NCBI GenBank assembly: GCA_002862805.1
Contig: PKEA01000075.1
Span: 1 to 62,683, forward strand
Length of the DNA: 62,683 nucleotides
Direction of reading: 5' to 3'
Source: Flavobacteriaceae bacterium
GTDB taxonomy: Bacteria; Bacteroidota; Bacteroidia; Flavobacteriales; Flavobacteriaceae
The position numbers and the translations under genes were made by a program. Within the stretch, counting starts at the first letter, position 1. Each line of letters opens with the position of its first letter. The notes beneath the pieces were generated by a model. That model ran no database searches. It was given only the letters and a program-made list of their open reading frames with translations, and had not been told where the DNA came from. Shown here one piece after another: positions 44,746 through 53,845 of this stretch.

Positions 44746-46113
44746 ATGAATTTGGAAGAGAAAAAAGTTATTTTTATAACTACCTATAAAGCGAGAGACT
44801 TTCATGGTAATGGCTTGGTAGGTTATTATTTAAAAAAACATTATAATATTGACTCATTTTTTGTGCATGGATATGGCGTAAAAAAAGAAATTTTAAGCAT
44901 AAAACCTGCGGTTTTGGTAATGGATCATTTGGTTTGGGATCATAAAAAAGAACTTGCCATATGGGCTTCTTCAATGGGGGTTAAAGTAGTGTTATTATTT
45001 ACTGAAGGTTATTACAAAGATATTTCAAGTTTCGATAAAATTTTTGGGCATCCAAAAGCGTCTGACTTAGGAATTACTACTTACTGTGTTTGGAATGAAA
45101 AAATGATTGAAAGAGTTAGGGTTTTAGAGTACTCTCAAAACTTTATTGATAAATTTAAAATTACTGGAAATCCTAGATTTGATTTTTTAACCAATCATAA
45201 GTTAAAGAGTTTTGGGATTAGCAAAGAAGAGTTTTATGCTAAATATAATTTAGAAAAATACAACTCTATTGTAACTTATATGTCTACAACCCCTTATCAA
45301 GGTTATGATTTTGAAAAATTTCATTTTAGATATAAAAATAAAGCGAAGTTTTCAGAAGAAATAATTAGATCTTTTTACGATGATAATCAGAAGCAATTTA
45401 AAAACCATGTCACTATTATTAGAGATTTGGCTTTAGCAAACCCAAATATTTGTTTTTTTTACAAGACACATCCTTCTGAAGCTTATATAGCTAATTACGA
45501 TGCGTTTTTTAGTGAATTGCCAAATGTTAAGTTGATCGTTAACGAAACCGTAAAACCTTTTTTACAGTATAGTGATTTAGTCATTCAAAGAAATTGTACC
45601 ACTGCTTTAGAATCGTGGTTGCTAGGAAAACCTGTTGTTCAATTGGATGATGACACTTATAATAGTGCTACTTATGAAGAACACAAAAGATATTCATACA
45701 TATTGAAAAGCTTTGACGAAGTTGATGCTTTTATTAAAAACACCAAATATACTGATTGGGATACTAAAGACGTAACTGTATTTTTAAATGGAATTTTTGG
45801 TGAATTAGATGGTTTAGCACATGAACGAGTTGCTCGTCAAATTTATGGAACAATTGAAAATTGGAATGAAGCAGATGAATTGAATTTAATAAAAAATTTA
45901 AATCAATTTAAATTAGAAGAGGATAATAGATTACCCAATAAGATAAAAGATGCTTTTGGTTTAAAAAGAGATTTTTCATTGCGTCCTAAAGTTTATTTCA
46001 AGAGATTGTTTTCAAATAAGGAAGCTAAAAATACCGATAATGAAGTAAATATTTCACAAGATGAAGTAAATGCATTTTACAATAAATTAGATAATATTTT
46101 TGAAGAAGCCTAA
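44746..46113 (+). CDS. Putative surface carbohydrate biosynthesis protein, GT-B-like
   Basis: A 455-residue soluble protein with GT-B-like features: VIFITTYKARDFHGN at the N-terminus, ITGNPRFDFLT near residue 140, FFYKTHPSEA, and YSDLVIQRNCTTALESWLLGKPVVQLD in the donor-binding part. The style is that of the KpsS / CDP-glycerol transferase-like surface carbohydrate proteins. It starts on the base after the PseI stop and has a TAATG overlap with the next gene, so it is tightly bound to the pseudaminate cassette. A role as a CMP-nonulosonate transferase is proposed from position only. Confidence 0.7.
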   Translation: MNLEEKKVIFITTYKARDFHGNGLVGYYLKKHYNIDSFFVHGYGVKKEILSIKPAVLVMDHLVWDHKKELAIWASSMGVKVVLLFTEGYYKDISSFDKIFGHPKASDLGITTYCVWNEKMIERVRVLEYSQNFIDKFKITGNPRFDFLTNHKLKSFGISKEEFYAKYNLEKYNSIVTYMSTTPYQGYDFEKFHFRYKNKAKFSEEIIRSFYDDNQKQFKNHVTIIRDLALANPNICFFYKTHPSEAYIANYDAFFSELPNVKLIVNETVKPFLQYSDLVIQRNCTTALESWLLGKPVVQLDDDTYNSATYEEHKRYSYILKSFDEVDAFIKNTKYTDWDTKDVTVFLNGIFGELDGLAHERVARQIYGTIENWNEADELNLIKNLNQFKLEEDNRLPNKIKDAFGLKRDFSLRPKVYFKRLFSNKEAKNTDNEVNISQDEVNAFYNKLDNIFEEA

Positions 46114-47504
46114 TGTCTAAATTGCCTAAAATACTTATAATACTTCCGCGTGGGGAAACCATTCGTAACTTTATTTATACTGATATTGTTAAAGAATTGC
46201 GTTCGCATTATCATATTACTTTACATGCAGTAAAACCTAATGAACCTATTTGGGAGCTTTTAGAAGAGCATAGTGATGAATTAATAGAATTACAACCGGA
46301 ACAATTTTCGTATAAGTATAAATTGTTTTTTGAAATTTTTGATCTTGCTCATAATCGTTATATGTGGTCTGAAGCAGCAAAAGTGCGATGGGAAATGCGT
46401 GATGTAGAGGCTAATACTATTAGGAAAAAGGCTATTCGTTTTTTTAAAAAGACCCTTGCACGAGTATTGGCTAATCAAACTTCTTTGGTTTTTTTAGAAA
46501 AAATAGATGCTTGGTTGGCTAACAGAGAACAGCAAATTATTACACATCGTAATTCTCTTAATAGAGAAAATTTTAAATTAGTTTTTAACACCTCTCATTC
46601 TCATGCGCGTATTGCTTTACCATTAATTTATGCTGCTAATCAAGAAAAAATAAAAACAGCTACTTTCTTGTATTCTTGGGATAACTTAACTTCACAAGGC
46701 AGAGTAGTACCTCGATATGATTCTTATTTTGCTTGGAATTCCAAAATAAAAGCCGATTTCCATTCCATTTATCCACATATTAAAGAGCAACAAGTCTTAG
46801 TAACGGGTACTCCCCAATTTATCAATCATTTTAATGATGATAAGTGTTTAACAAAAAACGATTTATATCTAAAAATAGGTTTGAAACCTGAAGATAAATA
46901 TTTTTTATATTCTTCTGGTATGAGTCATCATATGCCTTATGAACCGTATGTGGTAGAACGAATAGCGGATATTATTAAAGCAATTGACCCTAATTTAAAA
47001 TTAGTCGTTAGAACGTATGCTAAAGATAAAGGGGATGTTTTTGATGCATTGAAGCATAAACGAAAAGACATCCTTATTCCTAAAGTAGATTGGGAAAAGA
47101 ATTTCCAAACTCCTTTAGAGTCGGATCAAGCTTTTTTTATCGCTTTAATGAAAAATTGTATAGCTGGTATAAATGTAGCTTCCACTATTTCATTAGAGTT
47201 GTGTATGTTGAATAAACCGGCAATTAATGTAGGTTACAATCCACCAGGGAAAGATATTTATCCTTATAATTATACTCGTTTTTATAGTTTTGATCATTAT
47301 AAACCTATTGTAGATAGTGGTGCCGTTCAAGTTGCAAAAGACGAAGAAGAGATGAGGTTGCTTTTAGAAGAAGCGATTCAAAATCCGGAGAAACTTTCTA
47401 CGGAACGAAGTGCATTAGTAGATGCTTTTTTTGAACAACAATTAGGTGAAATTGTGAAAGATAATTTTATTAAATTTATAAGGCAAAGTGTAAATGCAAA
47501 CTAA
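46113..47504 (+). CDS. GT-B-like surface glycan protein, family A (second member)
   Basis: A 463-residue protein sharing the motifs SWDNLTSQGR, GTPQFINHF and VASTISLELCMLNKP with the 38434-39825 protein, and of equal length. The two are therefore paralogues on either side of the pseudaminate cassette. The N-terminal IILPRGETIRNFIYTDI replaces the usual GT4 loop. The reaction is unknown; transfer of an activated acidic sugar or polyol phosphate is possible. It overlaps the GT4 gene that follows by 11 bases. Confidence 0.7.
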   Translation: MSKLPKILIILPRGETIRNFIYTDIVKELRSHYHITLHAVKPNEPIWELLEEHSDELIELQPEQFSYKYKLFFEIFDLAHNRYMWSEAAKVRWEMRDVEANTIRKKAIRFFKKTLARVLANQTSLVFLEKIDAWLANREQQIITHRNSLNRENFKLVFNTSHSHARIALPLIYAANQEKIKTATFLYSWDNLTSQGRVVPRYDSYFAWNSKIKADFHSIYPHIKEQQVLVTGTPQFINHFNDDKCLTKNDLYLKIGLKPEDKYFLYSSGMSHHMPYEPYVVERIADIIKAIDPNLKLVVRTYAKDKGDVFDALKHKRKDILIPKVDWEKNFQTPLESDQAFFIALMKNCIAGINVASTISLELCMLNKPAINVGYNPPGKDIYPYNYTRFYSFDHYKPIVDSGAVQVAKDEEEMRLLLEEAIQNPEKLSTERSALVDAFFEQQLGEIVKDNFIKFIRQSVNAN

Positions 47505-48699
47505 AAAAATAGCAATAGTAAGTCATGTTAATCCATTCTCAAATGGTAGTGGGCAAGTAGAACGTGTTTATAATACTTTGTTAGCCCTTGCTTCAGAATG
47601 GAATGACATTACGTTGTTTACATTGCATGAAGATAAAACTACTTCTGATAAAATAGAGGTTTTAAAAGCTATAAATACATCTGTAAAAATTATATATCTC
47701 AAGAATAAAAAACCGAATTTAATATTAGCTTTTTTATTTAAAATTTTACCTTATTTGGGTTATGGTAAAGATTCAAATTTTATAATCCCTTTTTTATTTA
47801 ACGGAATTGAAAAAGAGTTGGAAAATAATTTCGATGTTGTACTTTTTGAATATTGGCATTTACATAAAATGGCAAAAAGGTTAAAAGAAAAAGGCTTATT
47901 TGTAATTTGTGATACACATAATATATTATTGAATTCGTTTAAAGAATTCATTGCAATGAAGCACTGGATGCCTCTTTTTTATAGAACTTTTTTAATTAAT
48001 GAGTATGAGAAATTAGAGTTTGAAGTTGCATTAAATAACAGTTTTAATTTGTTAATTGCTATTAATAAAGAAGAAGATGCTATTTTTAAAAAATGTTACC
48101 CAAATCAATTAATTTATTATTTTCCAATGGGAGTTAAACTCAAACCATTTGTAGTGAATAAAAAAGAAGATACAAATGAGTTTTCCTTATTGTTTTATGG
48201 AGGTTTGGGTAGTGAAAGAAATTATAAAGCTGCAATCCAAGTAATAGAAGCAATACATAATATAAAGGATTTAGTTATTTCATTAAAAATTATAGGTTCA
48301 AATCCGCCTGAATCATTAAAAGAAATAGTAAATAATTATGCGAATGTTACTTTATTAGGCTATGTAGAAGACATTTCTCTTGAATTCCAAGATATTGATT
48401 TAGCCGTAATTCCCTTTGAAGGGAAATTTGGATTTAGAAGCAGGTTAATAGAATTAATGCACTTTGGAATACCTGTTTTAACTACAAATGACGCAGTATG
48501 GGGAATGGGTTTTGTCGATAACTTTGACATTATTATTTATGAAGAGAATTTGTCTTCGGCAATTCAACGCACTTTAAATAATTATAGATTAAGAAATAAT
48601 ATTGCTTTACAAGCAAAAAAGAGAGTTGAAGAAGAATTTACTTTTGAGGCAACCTATCAAAAATTTGCCTCCGATTTAAATAAAACTATAGAAAAATAA
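47494..48699 (+). CDS. Glycosyltransferase family 4 (GT-B)
   Basis: A 401-residue GT-B enzyme with N-terminal IVSHVNPFSNGSGQVERVYNT, a middle LLFYGGLGSERNYKAAI and C-terminal FRSRLIELMHFGIPVLTTN in place of the standard EX7E segment. It is a divergent GT4-type transferase; specificity is unknown. The next gene starts three bases after its stop. Confidence 0.83.
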   Translation: MQTKKIAIVSHVNPFSNGSGQVERVYNTLLALASEWNDITLFTLHEDKTTSDKIEVLKAINTSVKIIYLKNKKPNLILAFLFKILPYLGYGKDSNFIIPFLFNGIEKELENNFDVVLFEYWHLHKMAKRLKEKGLFVICDTHNILLNSFKEFIAMKHWMPLFYRTFLINEYEKLEFEVALNNSFNLLIAINKEEDAIFKKCYPNQLIYYFPMGVKLKPFVVNKKEDTNEFSLLFYGGLGSERNYKAAIQVIEAIHNIKDLVISLKIIGSNPPESLKEIVNNYANVTLLGYVEDISLEFQDIDLAVIPFEGKFGFRSRLIELMHFGIPVLTTNDAVWGMGFVDNFDIIIYEENLSSAIQRTLNNYRLRNNIALQAKKRVEEEFTFEATYQKFASDLNKTIEK

Positions 48700-48702
48700 A
48701 GT

Positions 48703-49863
48703 ATGAAATTATTAGTTTTTTCACATAAAGAGTGTTGGAAAAGTAAAAGTTCACCCACGGGTTGGGCTACAGATGGTGGTTTTGCCATGCATATGGATTA
48801 TTTATCCAAATTATTCGATTCTACTAAAATAATTGTTCCAGAAATAGGAAAAAATGAGAAAGGGGAAGTTTATTTTACAAACCCAACTATTACAATTCTA
48901 CCCGTTGAATTGTTCTTTAAAAAAGGATTATTGAATAAACTTTTTATGCCGTTTTGGTTCTTATATTATTTTCCTAAATTTATACTTGAAATTATAAAAT
49001 GTGATGCCATTCATGCTCCTATTCCAAGTAATATCGGTACCGTTGGTTTTTTGTTGGCACATATTTTCAATAAGCCGTTATATATTCGACATTGTGGTAA
49101 TTGGTTTGTGCAACGTTCTGTAGCTGAACGATTTTGGCGTTGGTATATGGAGCAATTTGCTGGGGGTAAAAAAGTTTTTTTAACCACTGGAGGTTCTGAT
49201 GAATTACCGTCTAAAATAAATCCCAATATTAAATGGATTTTTTCGAGTAGTTTAACGCTTAATGAAATTGAACATAAAAATCATACTAGAGACTGGTCAT
49301 TGCCTAACAAGCTTTGTATTGTTTCTAGACAAGAATATTCTAAAGGAGCAGTATTAGTAATTGAAGCTTTAAAGATTTTAAAAGACCAAGGAAAAGTTTT
49401 TTATTTTGATGTTGTTGGAAATGGAGGATATCTAAATAAATTAAAAGAGTTAGTAAATAATCTAGAACTTAATGATCAAGTTGTTTTTCATGGAAAGCTA
49501 AATCATTTAGAAGTTTTAAACGTGTTACAACAAAATCATTTTTTTGTATTTCCAACCAATGCGCCAGAAGGATTTCCAAAAGTTGTTTTAGAAGCTATGA
49601 GTCAGGGTTTACCAGTTATAACAACTCCTGTTTCTGTTTTGGAAAAATTAATTAATACCTCTAAATCAGGAATAATTTTAAAAGAAAGAAGCGCTGTTGA
49701 AATTGCAAATCAATTGAATGGTTTAAGTTCAAATATTGAATTAGCTATAGAGATGAGTGAGAACGGAATTAATTATGCTAAACAGTTTACTTTAGAGCAG
49801 TGGGCGAAAGATATAGGTTTTCATTTAGAGCAAGCCTGGAATGTTAAGTTAAATGAAATCTAA
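48703..49863 (+). CDS. Glycosyltransferase family 4 (GT-B)
   Basis: A 386-residue GT4 enzyme. It has an unusual N-terminus (LLVFSHKECWKSKSSPTGWAT) but a standard donor site (APEGFPKVVLEAMSQGLPVITT). A hydrophobic segment near residues 75-95 may touch the membrane. It starts three bases after the preceding stop, and the next gene's ATG follows its own stop without a gap. Confidence 0.88.
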   Translation: MKLLVFSHKECWKSKSSPTGWATDGGFAMHMDYLSKLFDSTKIIVPEIGKNEKGEVYFTNPTITILPVELFFKKGLLNKLFMPFWFLYYFPKFILEIIKCDAIHAPIPSNIGTVGFLLAHIFNKPLYIRHCGNWFVQRSVAERFWRWYMEQFAGGKKVFLTTGGSDELPSKINPNIKWIFSSSLTLNEIEHKNHTRDWSLPNKLCIVSRQEYSKGAVLVIEALKILKDQGKVFYFDVVGNGGYLNKLKELVNNLELNDQVVFHGKLNHLEVLNVLQQNHFFVFPTNAPEGFPKVVLEAMSQGLPVITTPVSVLEKLINTSKSGIILKERSAVEIANQLNGLSSNIELAIEMSENGINYAKQFTLEQWAKDIGFHLEQAWNVKLNEI

Positions 49864-50877
49864 ATGAAAATACTTTTTATCGCTGGTTCATTAGGAAAAG
49901 GAGGTGCAGAAAAACAATTGTTTTATTTATGTAAAATTTTAAAAAACAATGATTATGATGTTAAAGTAGCTTGTTTAACTCAGGGAGAATATTTTGAAAA
50001 TGAGATTAGAAAGTTAAATGTAGAAGTCGTTTATATTGGTAAATCGAACAATAAATTTCAAAGACTTTATGAGGTTTATAAATTAGTAAGAAAATTTAAC
50101 CCAAAATTAATTTATGGTTTTCATTTTTATACGGGGTTTTATGCAGGGTTTGTTGGTAGAATTACCAACACTTTAAGTTTTGGGTCTATACGAAGTGATG
50201 GGAATGTAGAAAAAAGAGAAAACGGATTGTTTTCTTGGCTTCATTTTAGCTTTCCAACTAAAATTATTGCGAATTCAGTACATGGATTAGAAAATGCGAA
50301 AAAAATATTTTATACTAAAGAGTTAGATATATTGCCTAATATAATTGATCTAGATTTTTATAATTTTGAAAAAAAAGAGAGAGGCACTGTTTTGCATTTA
50401 CTTTTTATAGGCAGTTTAAAAAAAGTAAAACAACCTCACTTATTTATAGAGCTTGTTGCAGAATTACATTCAAAAGGTATTGTAGTTGAGGGGAAAGTAA
50501 TTGGAAAAGGAGTTTTAGAACAACAACTAAAAATTTTGGCCAAGGATTTACCTGTTGAATTTATGGGAAATATAGATGATGTGAGACCTTATCTAGAAAA
50601 TGCAGATTATTTAATTTCAACTTCACTTTTTGAAGGGACTCCAAATGTAATACTAGAAGCTATCGCCACAAGAACACCTGTTTTTGCATTATACCATGAA
50701 GGGATTTTAAGTTGGATAGAAAAGGGCTTATTGTTGAGAACAAACACACTTGTTGAAATTGAACAAAAAATTATTTCTAACAAAACAAATGATACTCAGG
50801 CAGCAAGGAATTATATACAAAATAATCACAGTTTTAGAGAAACTCTAGATAAATTTGAAAGGTTGATTGAGAAATAA
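49864..50877 (+). CDS. Glycosyltransferase family 4 (GT-B)
   Basis: A 337-residue GT4 enzyme with the acceptor-side loop FIAGSLGKGGAEKQLFYL and the donor-side SLFEGTPNVILEAIATRTPVF. Its ATG directly follows the preceding stop codon. Specificity is unknown. Confidence 0.9.
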   Translation: MKILFIAGSLGKGGAEKQLFYLCKILKNNDYDVKVACLTQGEYFENEIRKLNVEVVYIGKSNNKFQRLYEVYKLVRKFNPKLIYGFHFYTGFYAGFVGRITNTLSFGSIRSDGNVEKRENGLFSWLHFSFPTKIIANSVHGLENAKKIFYTKELDILPNIIDLDFYNFEKKERGTVLHLLFIGSLKKVKQPHLFIELVAELHSKGIVVEGKVIGKGVLEQQLKILAKDLPVEFMGNIDDVRPYLENADYLISTSLFEGTPNVILEAIATRTPVFALYHEGILSWIEKGLLLRTNTLVEIEQKIISNKTNDTQAARNYIQNNHSFRETLDKFERLIEK

Positions 50878-50929
50878 TAATATTCATATTAATGTTTTTT
50901 ATAAAAATGAAATAATTAATACGCTAAAA

Positions 50930-51463
50930 ATGAGACAACAAATAAAATATTTTTCGCAAGACCTTAATAGATTATTGGGGAAATATAAAATAAGAATTTT
51001 ACATATTTGGTTGAGTAGAATTTTTTGGGGACTTTTATTGTATCGATTTGAGAGAGGTATGTTTCTTTTATTGGGTAAGTCTTATTCAGTTATTAGAGTG
51101 TTTTTTATTCCTTTTTTTAATTTAATACAAGCCTACTCTAATATGGATATCAATTATAAGGCAGATATTAAGGGAGGGCTTTTGGTTTTACATCCTTCTG
51201 TAGGTGTTGTAATTTCTGGTTTATCAGTAATTGGAGAAAATTTAACTTTAACTGGAGGAAATGTCATTGGTGGTAGAGCAGGAACCAAAGAAAAAGGAAT
51301 TATTATAGGTGATAGATGTCATCTTGGTGCAAATGCAGTTGTTTTAGGTCCTGTTGTTTTAGGGAATAGAATAAATATTGGGGCGTCTGCTTGTGTTGTA
51401 AACTCTTGTGAAATAGATCATACAATATTAATAGGTGTCCCGGCTAAACCACTTTCAAAATAA
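50930..51463 (+). CDS. Serine acetyltransferase-like hexapeptide acyltransferase
   Basis: A left-handed beta-helix protein of 177 residues from the ATG at 50930, or 198 from a TTG at 50867 that overlaps the previous gene. The later start is preferred because MRQQIKYFSQDLNRLLG matches the usual N-terminus of this group. The C-terminal hexapeptide part has VLHPSVGVVISG, IIGDRCHLGANAVVLGPVVLG and GVPAKPLS. In glycan loci such proteins O-acetylate sugars; a role in cysteine synthesis is less likely given the neighbours. Confidence 0.83.
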   Translation: MRQQIKYFSQDLNRLLGKYKIRILHIWLSRIFWGLLLYRFERGMFLLLGKSYSVIRVFFIPFFNLIQAYSNMDINYKADIKGGLLVLHPSVGVVISGLSVIGENLTLTGGNVIGGRAGTKEKGIIIGDRCHLGANAVVLGPVVLGNRINIGASACVVNSCEIDHTILIGVPAKPLSK

Positions 51464-51489
51464 ATTATTATTTTTTTAGAAGATTAATC

Positions 51490-51497
51490 TACATTTG
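51490..51497 (+). promoter_or_regulatory. Possible -7 box before the MBOAT gene
   Basis: TACATTTG matches TAnnTTTG 18 bases before the ATG of the MBOAT gene. No -33 element is evident; it may give independent expression of the acylation pair. Confidence 0.35.
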
Positions 51498-51515
51498 TAA
51501 TCTAATTTTTTTTAA

Positions 51516-52943
51516 ATGTTTTTTAATTCCATATCATTTGCAATATTTTTACCAATAGTATTTCTATTGTATTGGTTTGTATTTAATAAATCTAAGAGAG
51601 CGCAGAATGTTGTTTTAATAATTGCAAGTTATTATTTTTATTCTTGTTGGGACTGGCGTTTTTTATTTTTATTGATTTTTTCAACTCTTTTAGATTATAC
51701 AAGTGGGATAATGATGGAAAATAGTATAACTGCTAAAACAAGAAAATTTTGGTTGTGGTTAACTATTGGAATAAATTTAGGATTTTTAGGTGTTTTTAAA
51801 TATTATGATTTTTTTGCTCAATCTTTTGCCGATTTGTTATATGGATTTGGTTTTGAAGCACATCCCTATTTACTGAAATTGGTTTTACCAGTTGGAATTT
51901 CTTTTTATACTTTTCACGGACTTTCTTATGTGATTGATATTTATTATAAGCGCATAAAAGCAGAACGAAATTTTGTTGATTATTCTTTATTTGTAAGTTA
52001 TTTTCCTTTGCTAGTAGCAGGCCCAATTGAACGAGCAACACATTTATTACCACAAGTTAAGATAAAAAGAATATTTAACTTAATACAAGGGAAAGAAGGA
52101 GTTAAGTTAATTTTGTTTGGTTTGTTTAAAAAAATGGTTGTTGCAGATAATTGTGCTTTTTTTGCAGATCAAATCTTTTCAGATAACACGAGTCATTCTG
52201 GCCTAGAATTATGGTTGGGTAGTGTATTATTCGCTTTTCAGATTTATGGTGATTTTAGTGGGTATTCTGATATAGCGATTGGAGTTTCAAAGCTATTTGG
52301 AATTGAACTGTTGAAAAATTTTAATTTCCCCTATTTTGCTAAGGATATTGCTGACTTTTGGAGGAGATGGCATATTTCACTTTCTTCATGGTTTAGAGAT
52401 TATTTATATATTCCTCTTGGGGGAAGTAAGGGGTCTCAGTTTTTAAAAATTAGAAATGTTTTTATCATTTTTTTAGTTAGTGGTTTTTGGCACGGAGCAA
52501 ATTGGACTTTTATTATTTGGGGAGCCATTCATGCATTACTATTTATTCCATTGTTAATTACAAATAAAAATAGAAATAATTTATCGAGTGGAGCATATAA
52601 TTTTAAAGATTTGCCTAAAATAATACTAACATTCATGTTGGTTTGTATTGCTTGGGTTTTCTTTAGAGCAGACACACTTACAATAGCATACGAATATTTA
52701 ATTGGTATGTTTGACTTTAGTTCACTCTCGATACATTTCTTTTTGAAAAGCTCAAAATATATTTTATTAACTTTAATTGTTTTATTATCAATAATTACTC
52801 TAGTAAGCTATGAATGGTATGCATTAAAAAGAAACAATTCAATTGTCCTATTGTCTAAGAGGAGTATGATTTTATTGATTGGAATGATATTGTTTATGGG
52901 AGTCTATAGAAATCAGTTAACTTTTATTTATTTTCAATTTTAG
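51516..52943 (+). CDS. MBOAT family membrane O-acyltransferase (AlgI-like)
   Basis: A 475-residue protein with about ten membrane segments. Family marks are VLPVGISFYTFHGLSYVID, the FRRWHISLSSWFRDY-like segment WRRWHISLSSWFRDYLY and the invariant histidine H326 in SGFWHGANW. AlgI/PatA/DltB-type MBOAT proteins move acyl groups across the membrane to a periplasmic partner that acylates a polymer. The next gene (SGNH-like) starts 3 bases later and is the likely partner, so the exported glycan is probably acetylated outside the cytoplasm. Confidence 0.92.
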   Translation: MFFNSISFAIFLPIVFLLYWFVFNKSKRAQNVVLIIASYYFYSCWDWRFLFLLIFSTLLDYTSGIMMENSITAKTRKFWLWLTIGINLGFLGVFKYYDFFAQSFADLLYGFGFEAHPYLLKLVLPVGISFYTFHGLSYVIDIYYKRIKAERNFVDYSLFVSYFPLLVAGPIERATHLLPQVKIKRIFNLIQGKEGVKLILFGLFKKMVVADNCAFFADQIFSDNTSHSGLELWLGSVLFAFQIYGDFSGYSDIAIGVSKLFGIELLKNFNFPYFAKDIADFWRRWHISLSSWFRDYLYIPLGGSKGSQFLKIRNVFIIFLVSGFWHGANWTFIIWGAIHALLFIPLLITNKNRNNLSSGAYNFKDLPKIILTFMLVCIAWVFFRADTLTIAYEYLIGMFDFSSLSIHFFLKSSKYILLTLIVLLSIITLVSYEWYALKRNNSIVLLSKRSMILLIGMILFMGVYRNQLTFIYFQF

Positions 52944-52946
52944 TTC

Positions 52947-53816
52947 ATGAAACAGTTTTTAAAATCTATTGGGCTTTATGGGTTAATCTCCTTTTTATTT
53001 TTTAATGGGATTGCATTTTTATGTCTATTTTTTCTTAGTAAATCTAGTTTTTACAAACCATCCTTTGTTAAAAATGGAGTTGTAAATAATAGTTTTGATT
53101 ATGTTGTTTTAGGCTCTAGTACTGGTTTGACAACTCTGGATACTAAATTAATTGATTCTGTAACTGGAATGAAAGGATTAAATATTAGTATGGACGATTC
53201 ATCATTAAATTCACAATACTTAATGTTACAACATTTTATAAATTCTAATAAAAAAACAAAATGTTTAGTGCTTGCAGTTACTCCTTGGGATTTAAAGAAT
53301 GCGTCACCAAAACTAAATAATAACGATTATAGGTTTTTACCTTTTGTTAATAGAAAATATGTTTACGATTATTATTCTACTCTAGAACCTAATTTTTTTA
53401 AACCATTATTATATTCTAGACTTGTTCCTTTAATTGGCGTAAGTTATTATAATACAGAACTTTTTTATCCTTCTGTTTTGTCTGCTATAAATCTAAATAA
53501 ACGTAATAGATTTGATGAAATGGGAAATTATTCTTATCCTGCTAAAGGCTCACCAAGTAAGGATGAATTTAATGAAATTAAGTTAGAAATAAACAACCCT
53601 TATTTCGAAAAAATTTCTACTTTTTGTAATTCACATAATATCAAGTTAGTTTCTTATATTGCACCTATATATAAAACAAAGGTTGTTTTAGGTAAATTTA
53701 AAATGGTTAATCATTCAAATTTAATAAATGATAGCAATATGTTTTATGACGATATTCATGTAAACAAAATCGGAAGAAAAATGTGTTCGATTGAATTTTC
53801 AAAATATCTTAACTGA
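52947..53816 (+). CDS. SGNH-like acyltransferase partner of the MBOAT protein
   Basis: A 289-residue protein with one N-terminal membrane segment (residues about 10-32) and a periplasmic domain. A possible SGNH block I is VVLGSSTGLTTLD, with Ser57 or Ser58 as nucleophile, and a block V-like D268xxH271 occurs in DDIHVNKIG. This matches the AlgJ/AlgX/DltD type of arrangement next to an MBOAT protein. Similarity is only to the pattern, so the assignment is by motif and neighbour. A 29-base gap follows. Confidence 0.72.
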   Translation: MKQFLKSIGLYGLISFLFFNGIAFLCLFFLSKSSFYKPSFVKNGVVNNSFDYVVLGSSTGLTTLDTKLIDSVTGMKGLNISMDDSSLNSQYLMLQHFINSNKKTKCLVLAVTPWDLKNASPKLNNNDYRFLPFVNRKYVYDYYSTLEPNFFKPLLYSRLVPLIGVSYYNTELFYPSVLSAINLNKRNRFDEMGNYSYPAKGSPSKDEFNEIKLEINNPYFEKISTFCNSHNIKLVSYIAPIYKTKVVLGKFKMVNHSNLINDSNMFYDDIHVNKIGRKMCSIEFSKYLN

Positions 53817-53845
53817 AATATAATTTTATCTTCTAAAAGTAAAAA

